Source: Takifugu bimaculatus (Eukaryota; Chordata; Actinopteri; Tetraodontiformes; Tetraodontidae). From it: a stretch of DNA of 64,000 bases. Positions 41,899 through 52,600 of the stretch are shown here, piece after piece (the first letter of the stretch is position 1; each line of letters starts with the position of its first letter). The translations under genes and the position numbers were made by a program. The notes beneath the pieces were generated by a model, which saw only the letters and a list, made by a program, of their open reading frames with translations, did not search any database and was not told the DNA's origin. The DNA is taken from NCBI GenBank assembly GCA_004026145.2, contig CP034988.1, positions 10,476,168 to 10,540,167 on the forward strand, read 5' to 3'.

Positions 41899-42305
41899 TC
41901 ATATGAATCTGTCCCTAACATGTTTGCATCAGGTTGAGGATGTGTAACCCCCCCCCTTCTGTCATACATGTAATTTATGTGTTGCATGAATGATGTGTGC
42001 GAGGACCGGTTTCCCTGGAATCTTGGGAGTCACAGATGCACTAATGTCTCTTTAACTGAGGTATTCTCAGGACGGAGGGGGGCGGGCGGGTTCAGCGGGT
42101 TCATGTAGTATTGGACGCCGCCTCCCATCTGCTGGATGCTGCCTCGGCTCCCCGCTCCGGGTATCTATGAGCTACTGGAGGGGCTGAACGTCCACAGGGG
42201 CGCAGCTGCCATTTTTAGGTCGTTGGTGACACGCGGATCACTTCTCCCGTGATCGTGTCAGTGTGATGGGGAAGCGTCTCTGCGCAGCTGTCTAACACCG
42301 GAATC

Positions 42306-43334
42306 ATGATGACTGATGGATGTTGCAGGGCCATGGACAGAGGCAGGAAACCCGCATCCGACGCTCTCCACCGAGCCGCGTACGCGCAGCAGCAGTACGC
42401 GCCGAGCGGCATGCAACAGCCGGGCAACGGCATCCAGGAATTGGCGTCCAAACGGGTGGACATCCAGAAGAAACGCTTCTACCTGGACGTCAAGCAGAGC
42501 GTGCGCGGGAGGTTCCTGAAGATCGCGGAGGTCTGGATCGGACGAGGCCGCTACGACAGCATCAGGAAGAGCAAACTGACGCTGTCAATGTCAATGGCGC
42601 CCGCGCTCCGCTACTGCCTGGGAGACTTCATCGATTATTACGCCCGGATCGGACTGCGGGGGGCGGCAGCAGCTCCGCAGCTCGATGAGCACAACAGTGA
42701 CGCTCAGGGCCGCGGGCACGAATCCCGCAGGGGCCCCCAGGAGCCGCGGACGATGCTGTCTCCGACCTGCTCCGCCGCGTCCGACGACCATTCCCACCGC
42801 GTCCTGAAGAGCGAGTTCATAGAGAGAGACAACAGAAAGTACTTTCTGGACCTGAAGGAGAACCAGAGAGGCAGATTCCTCCGGATTCGACAGACGGTCA
42901 ACAAAGGACACGGCACGATGGGCTACTACGGCCAAGGCATCGAGCAGACCATCGTCCTGCCGGCCCAGGGGCTGATCGAGTTCCGAGACGCGCTGTCGCA
43001 GCTCATCGAGGACTACGGAGAGGAAGAGATGGACGACTGCGGCCCAGCCGTGGCCCGGAACCACGACGACCACCCCGCGCTTCCAGAAGCGGCGTCCTTC
43101 CGGGTGGACAACAAGAGGTTTTACTTTGACGTCGGCTCCAACAGGTACGGGATCTTCTTAAAGATCAGCGAGGTTCGGCAGCCCTACAGAAACACCATCA
43201 CGGTCCCGCTGAAGGCCTGGGCCCGCTTCGGAGAGAATTTCATCAAGTACGAGGAGGAGATGAGACGAATCTTCTCCTGTCACAAAGAGAAGAGGACAGA
43301 CGGACGGCAGGACAGCGAGGAACACAAGGACTGA
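42306..43334 (+). CDS. purg: Pur-gamma (purine-rich element binding protein G)
   Basis: Single-exon PUR-family protein that binds single-stranded purine-rich DNA/RNA; 342 codons from ATG 42306. PUR repeat I is at about residues 45-110 (ELASKRVDIQKKRFYLDVKQ), II at about 165-235 (RDNRKYFLDLKENQRGRFLR) and III at about 260-320 (FRVDNKRFYFDVGSNRYGIF). The tail HKEKRTDGRQDSEEHKD resembles human PURG HKEKRMDGR and not PURA or PURB, which have glycine- or glutamine-rich ends. The start is uncertain: ATG 42306 and 42309 have weak context, while ATG 42333 (GCCATGGAC, giving MDRGRKP) has a strong Kozak and aligns with human MERARRR, so 42333 is my preferred start. Codon usage is strongly GC-rich, like other PUR genes. 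Proximity to nrg1 matches human 8p12. Confidence 0.93.
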   Translation: MMTDGCCRAMDRGRKPASDALHRAAYAQQQYAPSGMQQPGNGIQELASKRVDIQKKRFYLDVKQSVRGRFLKIAEVWIGRGRYDSIRKSKLTLSMSMAPALRYCLGDFIDYYARIGLRGAAAAPQLDEHNSDAQGRGHESRRGPQEPRTMLSPTCSAASDDHSHRVLKSEFIERDNRKYFLDLKENQRGRFLRIRQTVNKGHGTMGYYGQGIEQTIVLPAQGLIEFRDALSQLIEDYGEEEMDDCGPAVARNHDDHPALPEAASFRVDNKRFYFDVGSNRYGIFLKISEVRQPYRNTITVPLKAWARFGENFIKYEEEMRRIFSCHKEKRTDGRQDSEEHKD

Positions 43335-45200
43335 CCGACAGTTATCCCGCTGTACCAGGACCCGACCCGGACTGGAACCTGACTGCTGACCTGACTGACC
43401 TCCCTCTCAACACACACACCTCATGGCAAACTGGTGGGACTGGAGTGTGTCCTGCTCTCACTGATGTTCAGACCAGTCTGAGGCACCAGTCCTGTTCCTG
43501 CTGAAGCCTCGTGGTCGGTGCCAACCCAGCCGCCAGTCGGGTCGGCTGCCCGTTTCTTACGTTCCTGCTTTGTTTAAAGTGTTTAACACATTTCAGTATC
43601 TGTCCATCACAAAACAACCATTCAAAGTTCCAAACGTGAAAAAAAAAACGGTGTTAACTGTACAAAGTATATTTTTATAATTGAAATCATCGTGAAATTA
43701 CAATGAAGCGAAGGTGTGAGGAGCTGTTAGAGGACGGGGAAACATCACACCTGTGAGGGTGTCTCTGCCACATCTGTGGTGGACGCTTCCTGTCTCATGT
43801 CCTTGAGGACTTGTAGCAGGTTTGCATTGAAAATGCTTTTGATCGGGTTCATCTGCTTCACCAGTACTGTTCATACTGGGAGTACTGGGCGGGTCTTCTG
43901 AGCAGAGGCTCATTCTATTGTTTTGGTGGATTTTTAATTTTTGTTATTCGAACCAGGAGAAATCCTGTTGAGCAGGACAGACGGCAGCAAATCCAAAATT
44001 TCCCATTAAAACACAAGAAGAACAAAGTGTGTGTTGAGGAGTCGGCTCCCACAAGTCTGGAACAAATCTGGAACAAATGCTGGTGCCTGAGAGTAACATC
44101 TACAGGCCGTTGGTTGGAAGATTCTGGTTTATGATTCACTTCGATCCAACTTTATTTATACAGCATCTGTTACAGTTCAGTCTTTACAGAGTTTCACCCA
44201 CAAACAAGCTGCAAGTGGCAGGAAGAACCCTGGAGCAGCACCAGGATCATGTGGAGGGACCCCCCACCTGCTCATGGACAGATGGGTGAAGGAGAAGGAG
44301 TGATAGACCTGGGAGGAAGGACAGAAGGTGGAGAGGAACAACTACAACATGAAACTACAGCCTGGGATGAGTGTAATTACACAAGAGCCCATCTGACCAT
44401 ATCTGACTGTTTCTGAAGGTGAAACTCCGGGTGAAGGCTCAGTGGGGCTGGAGGTCAGGATGAAGGGAGAGATCATTCCAGACAGGAGAGCAGAGCTTCA
44501 TTAGCCTGTTAGCATCATGGCTAGTTTACAGTCATTGTTAGCAGAGATCAGCTGATGCTAACTTCAAAGCTTTATTCACAGCGAGAGTCCTCTAACACTC
44601 AGCAGACCTGGTTCCTCCCATCAGCCCTCTAGAACTTGGAAGATGACAAGTCCACAAGCAGGAGGAGACGGTCAGAAGATAGCTACGTGTTGTCTGGTCA
44701 TGTCCTCGGTTCACAGCGTGATTAAGAAATGACAGATAACACGAACAGTGGAGGCCAAGATCAGGTCTGGAAGACCAAGAAGAATCAGAGAGAACCAGTC
44801 AGAACCCTATCTGAGTGCAGAAGACCTCCAGGAAGGTCTGCCAGCCTCTGGAGGTGTGCTTGACATGCCCTTCATGAAGAGTGGTCAGGAGAACACCTGT
44901 CCTGCATCCTCACCACAACCTTCAGCATCAGAAGTTGCTAAAGAACAACCAGGAGCTTCTACCAGAACTCTGCTGCTGCTGCTGTTGCTGTGAGAAAAAG
45001 TGTGTTTGGAGAACAAGGGACCCAGAATCTGTTGAGAGGAACATCTGTCTTACCCTAAAAAATGACTAGATTGTGTTATTTTTCTGAAAATGTGGTCAGA
45101 GCTCATGTTCAAGATTGTTTTCACCAAACTGGGATGTTTGCTGAGTGAGCGAGGAGAAGATGGAGGCAAAGTAATCAGATTACAAACCTACCAGACTGAC

Positions 45201-45274
<74 letters not shown>

Positions 45275-47409
45275 GTAGAGTTTAAAGCACAATTTATTTG
45301 ATAAAGAATATAATGTATGATAGTCTATGAAAGTCTTTGAGGATGTTCAGATTTAAATTTTAGTGCAACATCAGTCCTACACATGACTCATAGAAGCACT
45401 TTAAGCAGAAGCAGCGATGTTCTGTTGAGGTTCTGTTGCTTTGGTCCAAGTGACAATCATAAGTGGTTGGACTGGGTCGTCTCTTGTATTAGAGCAGCTG
45501 TGATCAGACAAACAGCAAATTAGTGTGTGCGTGTGTGTGTGTGTGTTCCACTTTTGGAGCAGAAGAACAGCAGAAGGTGAACGTGTCCAGCAGACAGACT
45601 GCAGAACCTTCTGGATGAGATCACTGTCAGAAAGACCCCAGAGCAGCCTGGAGAACCCTCCTTGATGACATCTGAGGGTCAAGACCCCCCTTGGTTTACA
45701 GAGGGTCCACGAGTGATGAGGGAGGTCTGACAGTCACACAGTCAGTCAGCAAACAGGAAGAAGCTGAGCCGAAACATCAAACCTGATGATTTCACTGATG
45801 AAACACACACACACACAGATGACTGGGTGACTGCTGGATGGCTGGAACTGATCTGCTGATCTGAGATTAGATTTTAATCTTGGGAAAAATCCAACTAAAG
45901 CTCCTTTAGGTGTGTAACTATGTCAACAGGAGCAGGAAGTGTAGATGTGAGCGTGGTTGGGGGAGGAGTATCCTGAACATGGTCTGCTAACCAAGGTCCA
46001 ACCCTGATGCCTTAAAGCACCTTCACATGTTGACTCACTCTCTTGTTTTAGTGTGTTCTGAAGTCCAGTGGTGGGAAAAGAGAGCCAAGGATGTGAAAGT
46101 GCTTGTTCTCCTTAACGGTGGAGTTTTGACTGCCTGCTGTGGCTGTGAGCGTTCCAAGTGTTTGTTCCTCTGTGGTGGACGTGAACGTCTCCTCTGAACA
46201 TCCAAGGTGCTTCAGATCTTCACCATCTGGCTTTTGGAGGAGGTGTTGGTGTTTCGTCATCTTTCAAAGACAGTGAACAATATTGTATAACTAGATAAAT
46301 GTAATGTAAGATTTTGATGTGGATTGTAGTCTTGTAGTATGAGACTTGAAAACAAGGACATTTTGTACTATAGCACTTTTCTTTATGTGTACTGTATTAG
46401 CTTCTAATGTACATGGACTGTTGAACTTTATCAAAACTCAACACTTGCCTTTGGAAGTGATGACTAAGAAAACACAGATTAGCGTGTGTGCATGCCAGTG
46501 GTTGGGCTCTAGTGTCATAGCAGAGTATCAATAAACATGGTGCTATACGATATATAAAGGTGCTTCTATGGAACCCAACTAAATGCATGCACAAGAGGAA
46601 CTCTGAAAAGAAGACAAGAAAATAAATCTATCAAGTAGCTCTTCTTCCCAAAGATATAGAACATTTAATTTCTTTTTGTGATCATGTCAGTCCTTCACAT
46701 TAGGGGGTCAGGGTAATCCTAATCCTAACCCCCCAACCCTAAACCCCCAACCCACGTCACCCTGATGTGATGCTACGAGCCCAAGGGGAACAAAGGGAAC
46801 TGAAACAGACTTCCTGACCTGAGACCAGACCTCTGACCGGTTAGAGATTGTTGATGAAAAACAAAGTGACATTTAATGTTGTCTTTCTTATTGCACTGTT
46901 CATTAAACAACGTCCAACTCAAGATGCTTCCACCCTTTCTGTGAAAGTCTTCTGCATGACTTAAATGAAAGGTGTTTTTACTACATTTTATTACTCTAAG
47001 GCTTTCTTCAGATCTGAAACCTTCCATGTTGGATCATTCACGTCATCCTGAAGTTCTCGTGCTGAACTCTGGTCTGTAGAGCACAAATGTTTGTGTATCT
47101 AGAGGATCTAATCCTGTTCACCCAATAACAGAAGCTGAGCAAAAGATCAATCAAGGCTGGGGTCAACCAGAGTGGACCTAGAAGACAAGAAAAGAAGAGA
47201 ATTCTGTGTCCCTTGTGTTGTTTCTTTCTTCGTCCATCATTACATCATGGTGTCAATTTCAGAAAATAAGTTTTCAAATTTTAATTTTTTTGGAAGGTAA
47301 ATTGATTATTTTCTCGAGTCTTTTTACAATAGCTCAACAAAACAGTCTTCCTTTGCATTTCTTGTTAATTTCATCTTTGAATGAATTTTGCTCTTTGTAA
47401 ACTGGTGTA
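43335..47409. other. intergenic spacer after purg, no gene recognised
   Basis: The purg 3' UTR presumably starts here, but no clear AATAAA was picked. Near 44147 the text CCAACTTTATTTATACAGCA looks like the reverse complement of a LINE 3' end (compare TATAAATAAAG at 50941). The A-rich repeat-like sequence after it, to about 44300, fits a minus-strand fragment. Telomere-like CCTAACCCCCCAACCCTAAA lies at 46719-46748. All open frames are short and lack homology. Confidence 0.45.
45201..45274. repeat. (CTAT)n microsatellite
   Basis: About 18 uninterrupted TCTA/CTAT units. Likely polymorphic; non-coding. Confidence 0.97.
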
Positions 47410-47425
47410 ATTTTCTACTCCTCAC

Positions 47426-47710
47426 CAGATCGTGGCGGTAATGCGCAGTCACGCTTGCTAACCGCTATTAAGTGACGAAAGAAGAAGGAGCAGCAACAAC
47501 AGCAGAAGAAGAAGCATCAGAAGTAGCAGGAAGCCGCAGCAGCAGAAGAAGAAGCATCAGAAGTAGCAGGAAGCCGCAGCAGAAGAAGAAGCAATCAGAA
47601 GTAGCAGGAAGCCGCGGCAGAAGAAGAAGGAACCACAACAACACTAACAACAACAGAAGAAGACGCATCAGCAGTAGCAGGAAGCCGCAGAAGCAGCAGC
47701 AGCTCGTCGG
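47426..47710. repeat. GGCGGTAATGCGC motif followed by 40-bp GAA-rich tandem repeat
   Basis: CGTGGCGGTAATGCGCAGTC at about 47431, then TAACCGCTATTAAGTGACG, then a 40-base unit (AGCAGAAGAAGAAGCATCAG plus AAGTAGCAGGAAGCCGCAGC) repeated exactly at 47501-47540 and 47541-47580 and degenerately to about 47700. The 114-codon open frame across it is lysine/arginine/serine-rich and only reflects the repeat. It could be an upstream non-coding exon or promoter of slc38a9, or part of a dispersed element; I cannot tell. Confidence 0.6.
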
Positions 47711-49648
47711 TGGCAGCTTTGATTGTTATTTTTCAGCAGAAGTGAGTCCGATAGTTCATCATATTATCATCATTTCTCTTTTCTGGTCGCGTGTTATTTT
47801 TTTTAATTTTAATTAATATTTATCTAACTACCGTTTCATGCAGGTGTGATTTAAGTTTGTTGACAGTTGTTCCTCTAAGATTAGCTGGAAAAGACAAATA
47901 TGCTTAGATTTGATTATATTTGTGTTTTCAGAGCTAAAGAAGATCTTTTTAGGATAATGGACTATAACATTTTCTAATGACTAATTATATTTCTTATTCT
48001 TCAATCAATTATTTATACTCCATTTAAAACGCATTTATCAAATCAATGTACACATAAATTAAGAATCCTTTATATTATTCTACTAACACACAGCAGATAA
48101 TATGTTGCTTAGCAAACTATTTTCTGGTCTCATTTTGAGTATTAGACACTTGTTTTCGACGTCACATGAATCTGGTCTGACTGCTGAGCTGATTCTAATG
48201 TTGGTTCCACCAAGAAACTCAGACGTCCAGGAGGTTTGGGTCCAGACCCAAAGAACCACCCAAGTGACCTTCATTAAAAGTTGAAAGGTGTCAAGTTTGT
48301 TTTGGAGACTGGACCGTGATTTGTGGGTCTTCCAAAGCCCAGCGGGTGGAGTGTGTTTTCTATCGTCCTGTTGTGGACCAGGTCAATATCGGAGCTGCTG
48401 ACGTATGTGGAGAAAGAAGTTTGACACCGAGCTGCTGAAACAGACGCCCCCTTCCCTCATGAGCCTGTGGCCTGTTTGACTTCATCCGCAGCTCTTGAGC
48501 ATCGTGAAGCAAATCCTTTTGCTTTTATAAAGTTTTAGATTAGGCTGTAACTTTCTGTGGGAAAACATTCCAACACCATCAGCACTGCTGGAATCTGCTG
48601 ATAAGTGAGATGGTCCAGCTCTCCTCGAACCCAGTCTACCACCCAAGGCTGGACATTTTGTCCCTGCTCACCGTCTAATCACCTGTCTTACACCCTTTAC
48701 AAAGTCCTTTTGTCCCCCTGCTTGTTCATCAGACTAGACCACCTTCTTCCATTGCTCTGTGGCCCAGTTCTGATGCTCCTGTGACCAGGGGTCAGCACTG
48801 GTCTGACTGGTCTGCAGCCATGGACTGTGATCCACTGTGTTTCCTGACACCTGTCTGTCAGAACCAGCCCCAGCTTCTTCAGCAACAGTAGCTGGTCTGC
48901 TGGAGAGGACAACACATGAACCTGATGCAGGTTCTCCATAGTGGATACACTAGAGTACTTGTGCAAGAGCTTGAAGGATCTGGACAAGGTTTGATGATTG
49001 GTTAATATCCTGAACACATGGATGGACTTTGGCTGAGGACCGTGGGTCTTGGCTCCATCTTGAAGAACCCTGCTGTTCTTATAGATTCTTCATCTTCTGG
49101 GCCACTGGAGCGCCTTCTCACAGTCTTGCTTCTTAGTTGATATCTTGGCAGTTTCACGAGTGAACAATATAATGTCTCCTGACTGTTGTGAACAAGGTGT
49201 ACTTTGGACACGCAGTCATGTGATTGGTCATTTGATTTCACCCACTGTAGCTGTTGTTGTTTTTAACCCTTCGCCTTTCCAAGACCGTTACTTTAACCTC
49301 ATAAATACCAGTCAGATTAAAAAATAACCCTTACCCACTCGTGCTGTTGTCCAGGTTGCTGTGTTCAAATGTTTTATGGTGTTGCAGCTGTTTTTGTGTT
49401 ATGCTGTAGAATTTAATCCAGGATAAATATAGGAAGCACCTGTTTATGATTGTGCTGTAAAATCCAAAAGCCCAATGAAAATCACATGATCTCTTTCCTG
49501 CCTGCACAGAGCTGAGTGCGAAATGATGCCTCCAAAGTTTTTCTTTCGTGTTTTTGCTGCACTGTCGCCACCACACCAGTAAACATGATGCAAATGTGAA
49601 CTGGTCAACAAGCCTTTCTGTGGTTTCCTCCCAGGCAGGTAATGAAAG
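47711..49648. other. spacer upstream of slc38a9
   Basis: AT-rich to about 48110, then mixed sequence with short open frames lacking recognisable homology. It ends with TTTCCTCCCAG near 49634, a plausible acceptor for a 5' UTR exon carrying the slc38a9 ATG at 49649. No separate gene was seen. Confidence 0.45.
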
Positions 49649-52600
49649 ATGGAGGACGACTGTAGACCCCTGCTGAGCACCGAGTACGTGGGAGAGAGCT
49701 GCTCCAACAGAGACTCCACAGAGTCGTTGGACAGCAAGATTAAAAGGTACACACACACACTCACACACACCTCATTGAAATGACCTTCTGAATGTGTCAG
49801 TCTAACAGAGGAGTGAAACAGGAGGTGTATGGGATGCAGGAATGTCCGGCAGGCGTCATGTACTTGTTATTTCATGACATGAGGACATTAAAGTCCAACG
49901 TGCTGCTGCCATAATGTGGCTGTTCCAGCGCCTGTGAGGGTGTGACCTCAGCGGATGGGCGCCTGTGGGGAAGAGGCTGTTTCTGTTTATGGAAGTGTGA
50001 GCAGCATCTTCTGTGGGGGCTGAGTGATGTCACAGCCTCTGGTCTTCAGTGAGATATCTCAGGGGGACAGAGACACCAATGGTTCCCTGTGCAGTCCTCA
50101 GGATCCTCTGCGGTGCTGCTGTCAGTGACCATCCTGGTTCCATCTGTGGGGCTGGGGTTAGGCATGTGCTTCAGATTGCTGGGTCCTCCTCAGGCTTCTG
50201 TCAGATCCTCTTCACCAAACCAGCAGATGTAACGGTCCACTCCAGGTTCTGACTGACTCGGAGAGCCAGGAAGTTAAAGGGGGACACAAACACTCCACCT
50301 CCGGTCCCTCTACCATCAGTGGCAGGAGCATTTCCTGTCTTTTTACTCTTTTACTCCCTCAGTTCTTATTCTCAGTTTTTAGTCTTTACACCTTTTATCC
50401 CATTTACTGTTTTAGTCTGTTTTAGTCTTAGTACTGTTTTACTCCTTCAATTCTTAGTTCCTCAGTTTTTAGCTTTTATACCTTTTTTCCCATTTACTGT
50501 TTCAGTCCTTCGGTTTTTAGCTCCAGTGTCTCATGGTGTTTCCTCATGGGGGCCTGCCAGGCTGGGAGATGTTTCTGGTCTGCCGCTGGGGGTGCTGTCC
50601 CATTGTCGACCCTGGCCTGGGTGGTTAGGGGGCTCTGTGCTTTGGTGTGGAGCCTCCGGTCTGTCCGGGTCGGGGTGGTCTTTGTGGCAGTACCGCCTGT
50701 GGTCACGGACCGTGACCTCCCTCGGCCTGGTGGGCCTCCAAAGGTGGCGTCTCCTTCGCCTCAGGTCTCGGTGCCCAGGAATGCCTCAGCTTGTCTAAGC
50801 TTGTTTGTGTGTGTGGGTGTGTGTGTAAGTGTGTTGTATGCATGTGTGTGTGTGTGTCCTTTTCTTGATTCTCTTGTTCTCTTTGCTGTTTTTATCCTTT
50901 GTGAGGCACTTTGTGCTACCTAGCGTATGAAAAGTGCCGTATAAATAAAGATTGATATTGATATTGATATTGATATTTGATAAGCTCCCGGTGTCTCCGA
51001 TGTTTATGCTCAGGATTAGGGTTTGTCATGTGTGCGAGGGGGTGGGGGCAGGGTTCAGGCCATGTGTCCCTAGTCCCACAGCGTATGAGGAAGACTCTGA
51101 CCCACGTTGGTTCTTTACTGGGGGTCTGGTCTCACCGGGCCTGGAGGCAACCACCAGCTACATCTGCTCAAGGGTCACTTCTGTTTTTGGTGTCTGCTGG
51201 TTCATCATCATCTTTGCTGACTGATGTTGTTGCTAAGGGTTTCTGCACACTGTGCTTCCTGTACGTAGCTGACACGTCAGCATCACACACACACGTGCTG
51301 ACGTGATGCTGACGACCTGTGTGCATGTGTGTGTGTAGGTATAAATGTGTTTAGGTCTCATTTACTTCAGAGTTTAGTTTGGTATTTCACAGCTATGGAG
51401 CACACAGACACACACACTCATACATGCACACACACGCATGCATGCATGCCACAAACCACTTCCTGTTTCATTTTCAGCTTGAAACTGTTTAAGTTGCTGC
51501 ATGGAACAACGCTAATGCTGCTATGTGCGTGCGTGTGTGCGCGCGTGTGTTTAGGCCCTTCCACGTTGAACCCAGGAACATCGTTGATGATGCCCAGCAG
51601 GAGAGAGTGTCTGCAGAAGCTGCCATCCTCAACAGCAGAGTCCACTACTACAGCCGGTTGACTGGCTCCTCTGACAGGCTGCTGGTACTGAACGTCTCTA
51701 CTCAAATGATTGTTGCCCCGCTAGTGCTGACCCAGATAGACGGGATGCATCACCCTTCACAGCACTAGAGTGCAGCAGGCGAGCACCGAGCGTTCGGTCA
51801 GACGCACCACATAAGATGTTTGTGTATCACAACTGTGGCAAAGTACTTGGAGTACTGCATGGGTATGATTGTAACTACGCCACGCTTAGCTACTGTAGTG
51901 TTGCCAAAACCTCCATTTGAAGCTCAAATCTTGGTTGGCCCCCTGCAGCTGTTCTAAACCTATAACAACACGTCACCTTTCTTTTGGCTCAAATCCCAAG
52001 ATGGATTTCTGAGAGTCCCAATTCGTTTTTTAGATCACTTCAAATGAAAGAACCCTTTTTAAATGTCTGTTAAAAGTCTACACGTACAAACAGTCGAGAT
52101 GGGCGATGTCCAAACCTTCCACAACGTGAGTAAGCTGCTCCTCACGAGCACCCTTGGTGATGTTTACATTGAGCCAGAGCTGGACCACCTAAACAGGTGT
52201 GGTTAGAGGCAGAGCTGAAGATGTGGGTGGACAATCCACTCTGTGGTAACCACACCGTGAGTCTGGGAGAGAGAAACAGGGAGGAACCTGGATACCTTTG
52301 AAAAGGGACATTTCTAGAAAATGAGGATCCCTGCTGGAGATCCACCTGATCCTTCAGAGTCACAACAATACAATGGCATTGGGGAAACCTCCATCTAAAT
52401 ATTGTTTAGTCATAGAACATCAACTTCAATATCATTACAGGCTTTTAATTGCTTTTGTAAAGATGCCATATAGCTGGTGCTTCTGGTAACGGTCTACTTT
52501 TGCTCCAGAGTCCTCCAAATCACGTGATTCCACAACCAGAGGAGATCTATATCTACTCCCCCCTCGGTACTGCTTTTAAAGTAAGAAGCTCTGAGTCTTC

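Larger units (their letters stand above)
40581..42305. other. il6st 3' UTR and il6st-purg spacer
   Basis: The likely il6st 3' UTR occupies 40581 to about 41230. A GCT-rich repeat (41634-41898) follows. From about 42070 there is a GC-rich stretch (GGGGGGCGGGCGGG, CCGCTCCGGG) that is the probable purg promoter and 5' UTR. No WRN-like gene is seen on the minus strand here, although human PURG sits head-to-head with WRN. Confidence 0.7.

Noticed and set aside
41687..41902. Poly-Gln/Ser minus-strand frame resembling a polyQ protein
   Set aside because: It is an imperfect GCT repeat in the il6st-purg spacer with no conserved flanks.
42591..43073. 160-codon minus-strand frame inside purg
   Set aside because: GC-rich shadow of the purg coding frame, which has clear PUR-repeat homology.
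46719..46748. CCTAACCC-like run as an interstitial telomere
   Set aside because: Too short and irregular (mixed CCTAATC, CCCCCCAACCC) to call a telomeric array.
47472..47816. 114-codon Arg/Ser-rich frame that looks like an RS-domain protein
   Set aside because: It follows the 40-bp GAA-rich repeat period exactly and has no conserved non-repeat part.
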